From contig JAHRAW010000112.1 of assembly GCA_020027415.1 (NCBI GenBank), positions 1 through 6,583 on the forward strand: a DNA stretch of 6,583 nt, in the 5' to 3' direction. The stretch comes from Gammaproteobacteria bacterium (lineage in GTDB: Bacteria > Pseudomonadota > Gammaproteobacteria > Arenicellales > Poriferihabitantaceae). Of the stretch, positions 1-6,523 are shown one piece after another. Made by a program: the position numbers and the translations under genes. How positions within the stretch are numbered: position 1 is the stretch's first letter; each line of letters starts with the position of its first letter. The notes beneath the pieces were generated by a model. That model saw nothing but the letters and a program-made list of their open reading frames with translations, was not told where the DNA came from and ran no database searches.

Positions 1-287
1 GCTATCTTGCCAACCTCAGCGATTGGAGCGCCGAGTTGGCGGAAGCGATGGCGCTTAAGGACGGCTGTGAAATGTCCGAGTCGCATTGGGAAGTGGTTAA
101 TTTCATGCGCGAGTATTATGAAGAATATCAAATCGCGCCGGCGATGCGCGTGTTAACCAAAGCCATCGGCAGACGCTTGAGCAAGGCTAAAGGCAACAGC
201 AAATATCTGTACGAGTTGTTTCCGTATGGTCCGGCAAAACAGGCTTGCAAATATGCCGGTCTGCCCAAGCCGACCAGATGCGTGTAA
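1..287 (+). CDS. dsrC: DsrC sulfur carrier protein (TusE/DsrC family), 5' end outside window
   Basis: DsrC is a small cytoplasmic protein that carries sulfur on C-terminal cysteines. In sulfur oxidisers and sulfate reducers it exchanges a trisulfide or persulfide with DsrAB sulfite reductase and the DsrMKJOP membrane complex. The reading frame is already open at base 3 and begins YLANLSDWSAEL, which matches the family well upstream of any start codon, so the true start is outside the window. The TTG at 36 is not the start. The core EYYEEYQIAPAMRVLTKAI and the C-terminal arm ending GLPKPTRCV are hallmark regions. Two cysteines stand in the arm: the penultimate residue and one 11 residues before it. 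Having both separates DsrC proper from TusE, which keeps only the last one. An Arg precedes the final Cys-Val, where Gly is more usual in relatives I recall. The gene is followed by a dsrM remnant, the normal dsr operon order. Confidence 0.93.
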   Translation, partial: YLANLSDWSAELAEAMALKDGCEMSESHWEVVNFMREYYEEYQIAPAMRVLTKAIGRRLSKAKGNSKYLYELFPYGPAKQACKYAGLPKPTRCV

Positions 288-372
288 CGCGCGTTGCGGC
301 GGCGCGCAGAGAATAAAAGAGAGTAACAAGAAAACATAAAAACAACCAACCGCCGCCGCCAGGCAAAGCCTA

Positions 373-663
373 ATTTTTGCCGCGCTGTTTTATATCGCCA
401 CGGCGACCTTGACGGCGGGGGTTGGTGGATCGCGTCCGTTATATTTCAGCGCCGTCCGACCACCTCATGCTGTTGTTATTGTTTGCGCTCGGCTTGAGCG
501 GGCTGTTGATTAAACATATTTGGCATACCGATGTGGTGGCGGTCAAAGATTCTTTTTGGGATGGGTGGCGTTGGCGGCGCTGTCCTCTAAATCGCTTCCG
601 CTGCCCGCCGACCGGCATGAGTTGGCAAGAATATGCGTTTCGCCGCGCCGCCGCCGCGCATGA
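373..663 (+). pseudogene. dsrM: Decayed dsrM (NarI/HmeC-like cytochrome b membrane subunit) remnant
   Basis: DsrM is the haem b membrane subunit of the DsrMKJOP complex that works with DsrC. Three pieces can be read. Bases 373-420 encode a helix-like segment IFAALFYIATATLTAG in one frame, resembling the family's first membrane helix, with no start codon. The frame then jumps at about 415-424 to VDRVRYISAPSDHLMLLLL, followed by LSGLLIK and HTDVVAVKDSF (425-556). This is the conserved block before and within a later NarI/DsrM helix, so on the order of a hundred codons are missing between the pieces. At the T5 run 553-557 the frame shifts again by the equivalent of one lost base; the continued frame gives FLGWVALAALSSKSLPLPA and ends at TGA 661-663. 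The haem-ligating histidine helices and the C-terminal part are absent. Position directly after dsrC supports the identification. Exact ends are approximate. Confidence 0.75.
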
Positions 664-723
664 TTTCGCGTTGGCACGGGTTCGGTTTTATGTATCGGCA
701 CGGCGATTGCCTGCCTAAAATTC

Positions 724-732
724 TGTTACAAT
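724..732 (+). promoter_or_regulatory. Candidate extended -10 promoter for the formate dehydrogenase operon
   Basis: TGTTACAAT reads as an extended -10 (TG, one base, then TACAAT, one mismatch to TATAAT). A TTGCCT at 707-712 resembles a -35 box but is only 14 bases away, so the extended -10 would have to carry recognition. Transcription would start near 739-741 and leave a leader of about 43 bases before the ATG at 783. It is the only convincing sigma-70-like site in the gene-free stretch. It overlaps the dead 3' end of the dsrM remnant. Prediction only. Confidence 0.4.
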
Positions 733-782
733 CCTCCCGCAACCCTCCGCTCTCCGCTACTTCGCCCCGCACAAAACCACCT

Positions 783-2543
783 ATGGCAAGTTCGCATCCA
801 AGCACGTCACGGCGGCATCCCGGCGGCAGCCGCAAAAAATCCCGCGCCATACCGAAAGGGCGACAAGTGGAAGCCGAAGCGCGCGCGCAAGTGACGGCGC
901 TGTTGCGCGAGTCATTTGAGCAATCGCAGTCGCACCCGGAGCAGTCGTTGCCGCCGTTGCCGCGCGACATGCTGATTGAGTATTTGCACCTGATTCAAGA
1001 TCGCTACGGGTGTTTATCGGCGGCGCATCTCGCCGCGCTTGCCGAAGGCATGAAATTGTCCATGACTGAGGTTTATGAAGTCGCCACTTTCTACGCCCAT
1101 TTTGAGGTCGTCAAAGAAGGCGAAGCCGCGCCGCCGCGCCATACCATCCGAGTTTGCGATAGCATCGCTTGCCAGTTGGCGGGCGCTGAGCAATTGCTCA
1201 CCGAATTAAAAACGGCGACCCAAACCAACTCCGACCCCGACTCCAACTCCAACATCCGCATTGTGCGCGCGCCGTGCATGGGGCGTTGCGAAACCGCGCC
1301 GGTCGCCGAAGTTGGTCATTTTCATGCCACGCACGCCACCGCCGAGAGCCTGTTGGCGGCGGTCGCCACGCAACGCATGCACGCCGAAATCCCCGACTTC
1401 ATAGACTTCGCGCAGTATCAAAAAGCCGGCGGCTATCAACTCTTGGCGGCTTGCTTGGCCGGCAAGCGCCGCGCCGAAGACCTCATCGCTACGCTGGATG
1501 CGGCCGGCTTGCGCGGCTTGGGCGGCGCCGGCTTTGCCGCCGGGCGCAAGTGGAGTATCGTGCGCGCCTACCCGGGTCCGCGGCTGATGGCGGTCAACGC
1601 CGACGAAGGCGAACCCGGCACTTTCAAAGATCGCTTTTATCTGGAATCCGACCCGCACCGCTTTATGGAAGGCATGCTGATTGCGGCGTGGGCGGTGGCA
1701 ACCGAGCAATGCTATTTATATGTGCGCGATGAATATCCGGCGGTGCGCGCAATCCTGCAAGCGGAACTTAAAAAAGTGCAATCGGCGGGGCTTGCCAAGC
1801 ACACCGAGTGCATCATTCGGCGCGGCGCCGGGGCGTATATCTGCGGTGAAGAATCAGCGATGATTGAATCCATTGAAGGCAAACGCGGGTTGCCGCGCAA
1901 CCGCCCGCCCTATGTCGCCGAAGTGGGCTTATTCGGCAAGCCGACCGTGGCGCATAATGTGGAAACGCTGTATTGGGTGCGCGACATTGTGGAAAAGGGC
2001 GCGCCGTGGTTTGCCGACGCCGGGCGGCGCGGGCGCAAGGGCTGGCGCAGTTATTCGGTGTCCGGGCGGGTCAACCAGCCCGGCGTTAAATTCGCCCCGG
2101 CGGGCATCAGCGCAACCGAGTTGATTGACGAGTATTGCGGCGGCATGCAGGCTGGTCACACCTTAAAAGGCTATCTGCCGGGCGGTGCGTCCGGCGGCAT
2201 CCTGCCCGCCACGCTCGCCGATCTGCCGCTGGATTTTGATACGCTGCAGGAATACGACTGTTTCATCGGCTCGGCGGCGGTGGTGGTGTTCAGCCAGCAC
2301 GACAACATGAAACAAGTCGCGCTCAATTTACTGCGCTTTTTCAGAGACGAAAGTTGCGGGCAATGCACGCCGTGTCGGGTCGGCACTGAAAAAGCGGTCA
2401 TGCTGATGGAAAAACCGCAGTGGAACACCGCCTTGTTGCAAGACTTAAATACGGTAATGGCGGACGCCTCCATCTGCGGATTAGGGCAAGCGGCGGGCAA
2501 TCCGATTCACTGCGTATTGAAATATTTCCCGGAGGATTTGTGA
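783..2543 (+). CDS. fdsB: NAD-dependent formate dehydrogenase beta subunit, NuoE-NuoF (FdsG-FdsB) fusion
   Basis: This 586-residue protein should pass electrons from the formate-oxidising alpha subunit to NAD+ in a soluble FDH. Residues about 35-195 are a NuoE/FdsG-like domain: an N-terminal helical part, then a thioredoxin-like fold with the four [2Fe-2S] ligands C125, C130, C165 and C169. Residues about 205-586 are NuoF/FdsB-like: GLRGLGGAGF (242-251), NADEGEPGTFKDR (272-284) and GAGAYICGEESAMIES (348-363) for FMN and NADH, an SLBB-like stretch, and a C-terminal [4Fe-4S] site C525, C528, C531 and C565. In Fds operons these are two genes; a fused form with full NuoE is known as the beta subunit of Methylobacterium FDH1. 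The frame is open upstream to 633, but that part overlaps the dsrM remnant and looks unlike protein, so ATG 783 was chosen although no Shine-Dalgarno precedes it. The first 30 residues are Ser/Arg-rich and not conserved. An Asn/Asp/Ser-rich insert lies at 147-157. Confidence 0.92.
   Translation: MASSHPSTSRRHPGGSRKKSRAIPKGRQVEAEARAQVTALLRESFEQSQSHPEQSLPPLPRDMLIEYLHLIQDRYGCLSAAHLAALAEGMKLSMTEVYEVATFYAHFEVVKEGEAAPPRHTIRVCDSIACQLAGAEQLLTELKTATQTNSDPDSNSNIRIVRAPCMGRCETAPVAEVGHFHATHATAESLLAAVATQRMHAEIPDFIDFAQYQKAGGYQLLAACLAGKRRAEDLIATLDAAGLRGLGGAGFAAGRKWSIVRAYPGPRLMAVNADEGEPGTFKDRFYLESDPHRFMEGMLIAAWAVATEQCYLYVRDEYPAVRAILQAELKKVQSAGLAKHTECIIRRGAGAYICGEESAMIESIEGKRGLPRNRPPYVAEVGLFGKPTVAHNVETLYWVRDIVEKGAPWFADAGRRGRKGWRSYSVSGRVNQPGVKFAPAGISATELIDEYCGGMQAGHTLKGYLPGGASGGILPATLADLPLDFDTLQEYDCFIGSAAVVVFSQHDNMKQVALNLLRFFRDESCGQCTPCRVGTEKAVMLMEKPQWNTALLQDLNTVMADASICGLGQAAGNPIHCVLKYFPEDL
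2531..2535 (+). promoter_or_regulatory. Strong Shine-Dalgarno at the end of the beta-subunit gene
   Basis: GGAGG lies seven bases upstream of ATG 2543, which overlaps the beta-subunit stop as TGATGA. This is an ideal site for an immediately following coupled gene, yet the alpha gene begins only at 2652, 116 bases further on. The site therefore drives the short ORF 2543-2659 rather than alpha directly. Confidence 0.6.
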
Positions 2544-2659
2544 TGACTCCCACCGCCCCACCGTCATTCCCGCGATATTTTAAGCGGGAATCTCCTCTTT
2601 TTGCCCCCCCCCTCATGGAGATTCCCGCTTTCGCGGGAATGACGAGTTCCAATGAATAA
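2543..2659 (+). CDS. 38-codon leader ORF through the repeat, ending inside the alpha gene start
   Basis: The ORF starts at ATG 2543 in an ATGA overlap with the beta-subunit stop, behind a well-placed GGAGG, and ends at TAA 2657-2659, eight bases inside the alpha gene that starts at 2652. Residues 7 onward are translated repeat DNA: IPAFAGMT is the peptide commonly read out of this repeat class. It has no recognisable protein function, so any role is more likely in translating ribosomes across the repeat to the alpha start. It may equally be the cut-off start of an ancestral alpha gene or a neutral by-product of the insertion. Confidence 0.35.
   Translation: MTPTAPPSFPRYFKRESPLFAPPLMEIPAFAGMTSSNE
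2562..2644 (+). repeat. 83-bp fold-back (MITE-like) repeat with CGTCATTCCCGCG termini
   Basis: The ends are perfect 13-bp inverted repeats: CGTCATTCCCGCG at 2562-2574 and its complement at 2632-2644. Inside is a second perfect 14-bp pair, AAGCGGGAATCTCC at 2582-2595 with GGAGATTCCCGCTT at 2617-2630. The whole can fold into one long hairpin with 7 versus 1 unpaired bases between the arms and a 21-base loop (2596-2616) that contains T5 and C9 runs. The right half alone also forms a compact hairpin, ATTCCCGC-TTTC-GCGGGAAT (2621-2640). The GTCATTCCCGC...GCGGGAATGAC type is abundant in many Gamma- and Betaproteobacteria as a non-coding mobile or REP-like repeat. No clear target duplication flanks it. 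It ends seven bases before the alpha start codon. In RNA it could act as a barrier to ribosomes, a partial terminator or a processing site. Confidence 0.85.
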
Positions 2660-5498
2660 ACCAATCCCCTTCACCCTGAACGGCGAGTCAGTTACCGCGC
2701 ACCAAGGCGAAACCATTTGGCAGGTTGCCAAGCGACGGGGCGCGGCGATTCCGCATTTGTGTTATGCCGAGCAGGTGGATTATCGCGCGGATGGCAATTG
2801 CCGCGCGTGCATGGTGGAAATCGCCGGTGAGCGCGTGTTGGCGGCGGCGTGTTTGCGCCGCCCGAGCGCGGGCATGGCGGTGACCACCGACAGCCAACGG
2901 GCGAAAAAATCGCGCGATTTAGTGATGGAGTTATTGGTAACCGACCAACCGCCGCGCCCGCGCGCGCACCACCGCAACTCGCGGTTATGGCACTGGGCGG
3001 AGCGTATGCACATCGCCGACAGCCGTTTTGACGCGCGCGCGCCGGCCGCCGTGCCGGCCGCCGACACCAGCCACACCGCCATGCATGTGGCGTTGGATGC
3101 CTGCATTCAATGCAACTTATGCGTGCGCGCCTGCCGCGAAGTGCAAGTCAATGATGTCATCGGCATGGCGTTGCGCGGTGCGCGCGCGAAAATTGTTTTT
3201 GATATGGACGACCCGATGGGCGACAGCACCTGCGTGGCGTGCGGCGAATGCGTGCAGGCATGCCCCACCGGCGCGCTGTTGGAAGCCAAGTTGGTGGATG
3301 AAAACGGAATCGACCGCTTCCCGGGGCGCATCAATCGCGCCACCCTATCCGCCCCCGCCGCACCGCCCACCTCGGATTCCGCGTCATCAAAAGCGGATTC
3401 CGCGCCGGGCGCACTCACCGAAACCGACAGCGTTTGTCCCTACTGCGGAGTCGGCTGTCAGATTACCTACCAAGTGGCGCACAATGAAATCGTCGCCGTG
3501 CAGGGGCGCGAAGGTCCGGCCAACCGCAATCGCCTGTGCGTCAAAGGTCGCTTCGGGTTTGACTATGTCACGCATCCGCATCGCCTGCGCAGCCCGTTGA
3601 TACGGCGGCAAGACGCGCCCAAACGCGGCGATATGGACCTAGACCCGGGCAACCCGCTGACCCATTTCCGCGAAGCCAGTTGGGAGGAAGCGTTGGATTT
3701 CGCCGCGCGCGGCTGGCAGCAAATCCGCGCGCGGCAGAGTAACGGCGGCAACGCGTTAGCCGGCTTCGGTTCCGCCAAATGCTCAAACGAAGAGGCGTAT
3801 TTATTTCAGAAACTGGTGCGCACCGGCTTTGGCAGCAACCATGTTGACCATTGCACGCGGCTTTGCCACGCCTCCTCGGTGGCGGCTTTGTTGGAAGGCG
3901 TCGGCTCGGCGGCGGTTTCGGCGCCGTTCAACGCGGTGGAAGATTCCGATGTGGTGGTGGTCATCGGCGCCAATCCGGTGGACAATCATCCGGTGGCGGC
4001 GAGTTTTTTCAAGCAAGCGGCAAAGTCGGCGACCTTGATTGTGATGGACCCGCGCGCCACCGGGCTCAAGCGGCACGCCACCCATATGCTGCAATTCAAG
4101 CCGGGCGCCGATGTCGCCATGCTGAATGCGTTGCTCAATGTGATTATTGAGGAAGAACTATACGACCGCGCGTATGTGGCGCAGCATACCGAAGGCTTTG
4201 CCGCGCTGAAAAAACATATCCAACCGTTCACCCCGCAGCGCATGCAAGATATTTGCGGCATTGACGCCGCCACCTTGCGCGTGGTGGCGCGCACTTATGC
4301 CACCGCCGACGCCGCGATTATTTTCTGGGGCATGGGCATCTCGCAGCACATTCACGGCACCGACAACGCGCGCTGCCTGATTGCGTTGGCGTTAATCACC
4401 GGGCAGGTCGGGCGGCGCGGCACCGGGCTGCACCCGCTGCGCGGGCAAAATAATGTGCAGGGGGCTTCCGATGCTGGGCTCATTCCAATGATGTTGCCGG
4501 ATTACAACGCGGTGGACCAAGCCGCGTTGCGCGCCCCCTTTGAACGCGCTTGGGCGACCCAGTTGAACCCCAAGCGCGGGCTTACGGTGGTGGAAATCAT
4601 GCAAGCCATTCATCGCCAAGAGATTCGCGGCATGCTCATCATGGGCGAGAATCCAGCCATGTCCGACCCCGATGTGCAGCATGCGCGCGCCGCGTTGGCG
4701 AAGTTGGAGCATTTAGTGGTGCAGGATATTTTCCTGACCGAGACCGCGTTTTATGCCGATGTAGTGCTGCCGGCTTCCGCCTGGCCCGAAAAGCAAGGCA
4801 CCGTGACCAACACCAATCGTCAAGTGCAGATGGGGCGCGTGGCGCTGAAGATGCCCGGCGAGGCGCGCCAAGACTGGTGGATTACGCAGCAGTTGGCGCA
4901 GCGGCTTGGTTTGGCGTGGAACTACACCGAACCGGCCGATATTTACGCCGAAATGGCGTCGCTGATGCCGTCGCTGAACAACATCACTTGGTCGCGCTTG
5001 GCGGCGGAAAGCGCGGTCACCTATCCGTGCGATGCGCCCGATCAAGCCGGCAACGATATCGTCTTCGCCGACGGCTTCCCCACCGCCAATCGGCGCGGCA
5101 AATTAGTCGCCGCCGATATCATCCCGCCGGACGAAGTGCCGGATGACGACTACCCGTTGGTATTAAGCACTGGGCGGCAGTTGGAACACTGGCACACCGG
5201 CGCGCTGACCCGCCGCGCGCGCGTGTTGGATGAAATTGAGCCGGGCGCGGTGGCTTCCATGTCGGCGCGCGCGCTGCGCAAACTGAACATCGCGCCCGGC
5301 GCGCAGATTAAAGTGACCACCCGCCGCGGCACGATTGAATTGCAATCTCGCGCCGATGACGCGATTCCGGACGATATGATTTTCATCCCATTTTGCTACG
5401 CCGAAGCCGCCGCCAACACGCTGACCAATGCGGCGTTGGATCCGGTCGGCAAAATCCCCGAATTCAAGTATTGCGCAGCGCGCGTAGAGGCGGCGTAA
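2652..5498 (+). CDS. fdsA: NAD-dependent formate dehydrogenase alpha subunit (Mo/W-bis-MGD catalytic chain)
   Basis: This 948-residue cytoplasmic protein catalyses HCOO- to CO2 plus two electrons and a proton. Residues 1-100 are a NuoG-like [2Fe-2S] ferredoxin (C37, C50, C53, C67). Residues 148-215 hold two [4Fe-4S] sites (C151/154/157/161 and C194/197/200/204, ending CPTGAL). A variable Ala/Ser/Pro linker (232-258) leads to the molybdopterin oxidoreductase core, with the proximal [4Fe-4S] site C262/265/269/296 and the adjacent Lys298. The metal ligand is Cys405 followed by His406 in DHCTRLCHASS; this is a Cys, not selenocysteine, enzyme. The conserved Arg597 is in LRGQNNVQGASD. The C-terminal beta-barrel domain begins near 832. 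No Cys lies between 67 and 151, so a NuoG-type His/Cys cluster is not visible there. Length and architecture fit FdsA or Methylobacterium FDH1A. A stop at 2640-2642 in frame leaves ATG 2652 as the start; its Shine-Dalgarno is poor (GAG at 2644-2646). Confidence 0.96.
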   Translation: MNKPIPFTLNGESVTAHQGETIWQVAKRRGAAIPHLCYAEQVDYRADGNCRACMVEIAGERVLAAACLRRPSAGMAVTTDSQRAKKSRDLVMELLVTDQPPRPRAHHRNSRLWHWAERMHIADSRFDARAPAAVPAADTSHTAMHVALDACIQCNLCVRACREVQVNDVIGMALRGARAKIVFDMDDPMGDSTCVACGECVQACPTGALLEAKLVDENGIDRFPGRINRATLSAPAAPPTSDSASSKADSAPGALTETDSVCPYCGVGCQITYQVAHNEIVAVQGREGPANRNRLCVKGRFGFDYVTHPHRLRSPLIRRQDAPKRGDMDLDPGNPLTHFREASWEEALDFAARGWQQIRARQSNGGNALAGFGSAKCSNEEAYLFQKLVRTGFGSNHVDHCTRLCHASSVAALLEGVGSAAVSAPFNAVEDSDVVVVIGANPVDNHPVAASFFKQAAKSATLIVMDPRATGLKRHATHMLQFKPGADVAMLNALLNVIIEEELYDRAYVAQHTEGFAALKKHIQPFTPQRMQDICGIDAATLRVVARTYATADAAIIFWGMGISQHIHGTDNARCLIALALITGQVGRRGTGLHPLRGQNNVQGASDAGLIPMMLPDYNAVDQAALRAPFERAWATQLNPKRGLTVVEIMQAIHRQEIRGMLIMGENPAMSDPDVQHARAALAKLEHLVVQDIFLTETAFYADVVLPASAWPEKQGTVTNTNRQVQMGRVALKMPGEARQDWWITQQLAQRLGLAWNYTEPADIYAEMASLMPSLNNITWSRLAAESAVTYPCDAPDQAGNDIVFADGFPTANRRGKLVAADIIPPDEVPDDDYPLVLSTGRQLEHWHTGALTRRARVLDEIEPGAVASMSARALRKLNIAPGAQIKVTTRRGTIELQSRADDAIPDDMIFIPFCYAEAAANTLTNAALDPVGKIPEFKYCAARVEAA

Positions 5499-5518
5499 AG
5501 CAAGCGCGAGCAAGCGGC

Positions 5519-6523
5519 ATGCCTAACCAGAACCCCATGCGAGCAATCCTGTTGGACGGGTTTGGCGGCGCCGACCGCCTGCGCGTTGGCGAAACCGAAC
5601 GCCCGTTGCCGGCGCGCGGGCAAATCCTCATTAAAGTCGCCGCGACTTCGGTCAATCGCCCCGATATCATGCAGCGCGAAGGACACTACGCCCCGCCGCC
5701 GGGCGCGTCCGACATTCTCGGCTTAGAAGCGGCTGGCACGGTGGAATTGCTCGGCGAGCAAGTGACGCAGTGGCAAGTCGGCGACCGCGTGATGGCGTTG
5801 CTCAGCGGCGGCGGCTACGCCGAATACGCGCTCGCCGACGCCGGCCACGCCATGCCCATCCCGCCGCGCATGGATTTCGCCGCCGCCGCCTGCGTATGCG
5901 AAACCTACCTGACCGCGTATTTGAACTTATTCATCATCGCCAATCTGCAAGACCGCCACGCCGCGTTGTTGCACGGCGGCGGTGGCGGCGTCAATACCGC
6001 CGCCATTCAGTTATGTCGGCAGTTGGCGCCGAATAGTTTCCTCATAGTCACCGCCTCCAGCGGCAAAACCGCGCGCGTGCAACAACTCGGCGCCGATGCG
6101 GTGATTGACTACCAACAAGAAACTTTCGCCGAACGCGTCAAACAACTCACCGCGCAACGCGGCGCCGATATCATCATGGATCACCTCGGTGGCGCCTACT
6201 TGCAAGATAACCTGAACTGCCTCGCGGTCGGCGGTACGCTGCTATTGCTCGGCGTCATGGGCGGCGGCAAAGCGCAACTCAACATTGCGCGCGTAATGGT
6301 TAAACGCCAGCGCCTCATCGGTTCGGTGCTGCGTTCGCGCGCGCCCGCCGAAAAAGCCGCCATCATCGCCCAATTCAGCGAAGCGGCGTTGCCGCACCTC
6401 GCCAACGGCAACATCACCCCCCTCATTTACGCCACCTACCCGTTGGCGGAAGCCGCCGAAGCGCATCGCGCGATGGAAGCGAGTCGCCATTTTGGTAAAA
6501 TTGTGTTGGAGGTGGGAAAATGA
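5519..6523 (+). CDS. Zinc-independent NAD(P)H quinone oxidoreductase, MDR superfamily (PIG3/TP53I3-like)
   Basis: Members of this group of the medium-chain dehydrogenase/reductase superfamily reduce quinones or activated enones with NADPH. The 334-residue length matches PIG3-type proteins (about 325-335). Visible landmarks are the N-terminal catalytic domain with VNRPDIMQREGHYAPPPGAS (45-64), the following LGLEAAGTVE, VGDRVMALLSGGGYAEY (87-103), and the Rossmann domain with ADAVIDY (192-198), GADIIMDHLGG (215-225) and the late FGKIVLEV. No structural or catalytic zinc ligand set is seen. The cofactor loop reads GGGGGVNTAA (153-162), where relatives usually have G-x-S-G-V-G-T-A-A, so two small positions differ. 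ATG 5519 was preferred (GAG eight bases upstream); ATG 5537, giving a more typical MRAI start, is the alternative. The frame is open further upstream only over the alpha gene. It follows the alpha stop by 20 bases and is probably in the same operon. The physiological substrate and any link to formate use are unknown. Confidence 0.88.
   Translation: MPNQNPMRAILLDGFGGADRLRVGETERPLPARGQILIKVAATSVNRPDIMQREGHYAPPPGASDILGLEAAGTVELLGEQVTQWQVGDRVMALLSGGGYAEYALADAGHAMPIPPRMDFAAAACVCETYLTAYLNLFIIANLQDRHAALLHGGGGGVNTAAIQLCRQLAPNSFLIVTASSGKTARVQQLGADAVIDYQQETFAERVKQLTAQRGADIIMDHLGGAYLQDNLNCLAVGGTLLLLGVMGGGKAQLNIARVMVKRQRLIGSVLRSRAPAEKAAIIAQFSEAALPHLANGNITPLIYATYPLAEAAEAHRAMEASRHFGKIVLEVGK
6508..6512 (+). 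promoter_or_regulatory. Shine-Dalgarno for the gene starting at 6520
   Basis: GGAGG stands seven bases before ATG 6520, inside the last codons of the quinone oxidoreductase gene. It fixes the start of the next gene and implies coupled translation through the ATGA overlap at 6520-6523. Confidence 0.7.

Noticed and set aside
36..287. dsrC starting at TTG 36
   Set aside because: The frame is open to the window edge and the upstream residues YLANLSDWS match the DsrC family, so the gene is simply cut by the window.
361..378. Possible terminator after dsrC: AGGC-AAA-GCCT followed by AATTTTT
   Set aside because: The stem is only four pairs and the sequence merges with the dsrM-like reading frame; too weak to call.
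633..782. In-frame 50-codon N-terminal extension of the beta subunit from ATG 633
   Set aside because: It overlaps the dsrM remnant, has no ribosome-binding site or family similarity, and the NuoE homology begins well after residue 30 of the shorter form.
1206..1709. Long minus-strand ORF of 167 codons with a Val-Gly run
   Set aside because: It is antisense to the conserved beta-subunit gene; the Val-Gly run mirrors the hexamer repeat. High GC content explains the open frame.
2398..2664. Minus-strand ORF encoding VIPAKAGIS-like peptide over the beta-alpha junction
   Set aside because: This is the familiar translation of the repeat in its other orientation plus antisense of the beta gene, not a protein gene.
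3853..3870. Possible selenocysteine or altered active site in alpha
   Set aside because: The codon at the metal-ligand position (Cys405, bases 3864-3866) is TGC, an ordinary cysteine, and no in-frame TGA exists in the gene.
4550..5146. Plus-strand ORF of 198 codons within the alpha gene
   Set aside because: It is an out-of-frame shadow of the conserved catalytic domain, Arg/Ala-rich and without motifs.
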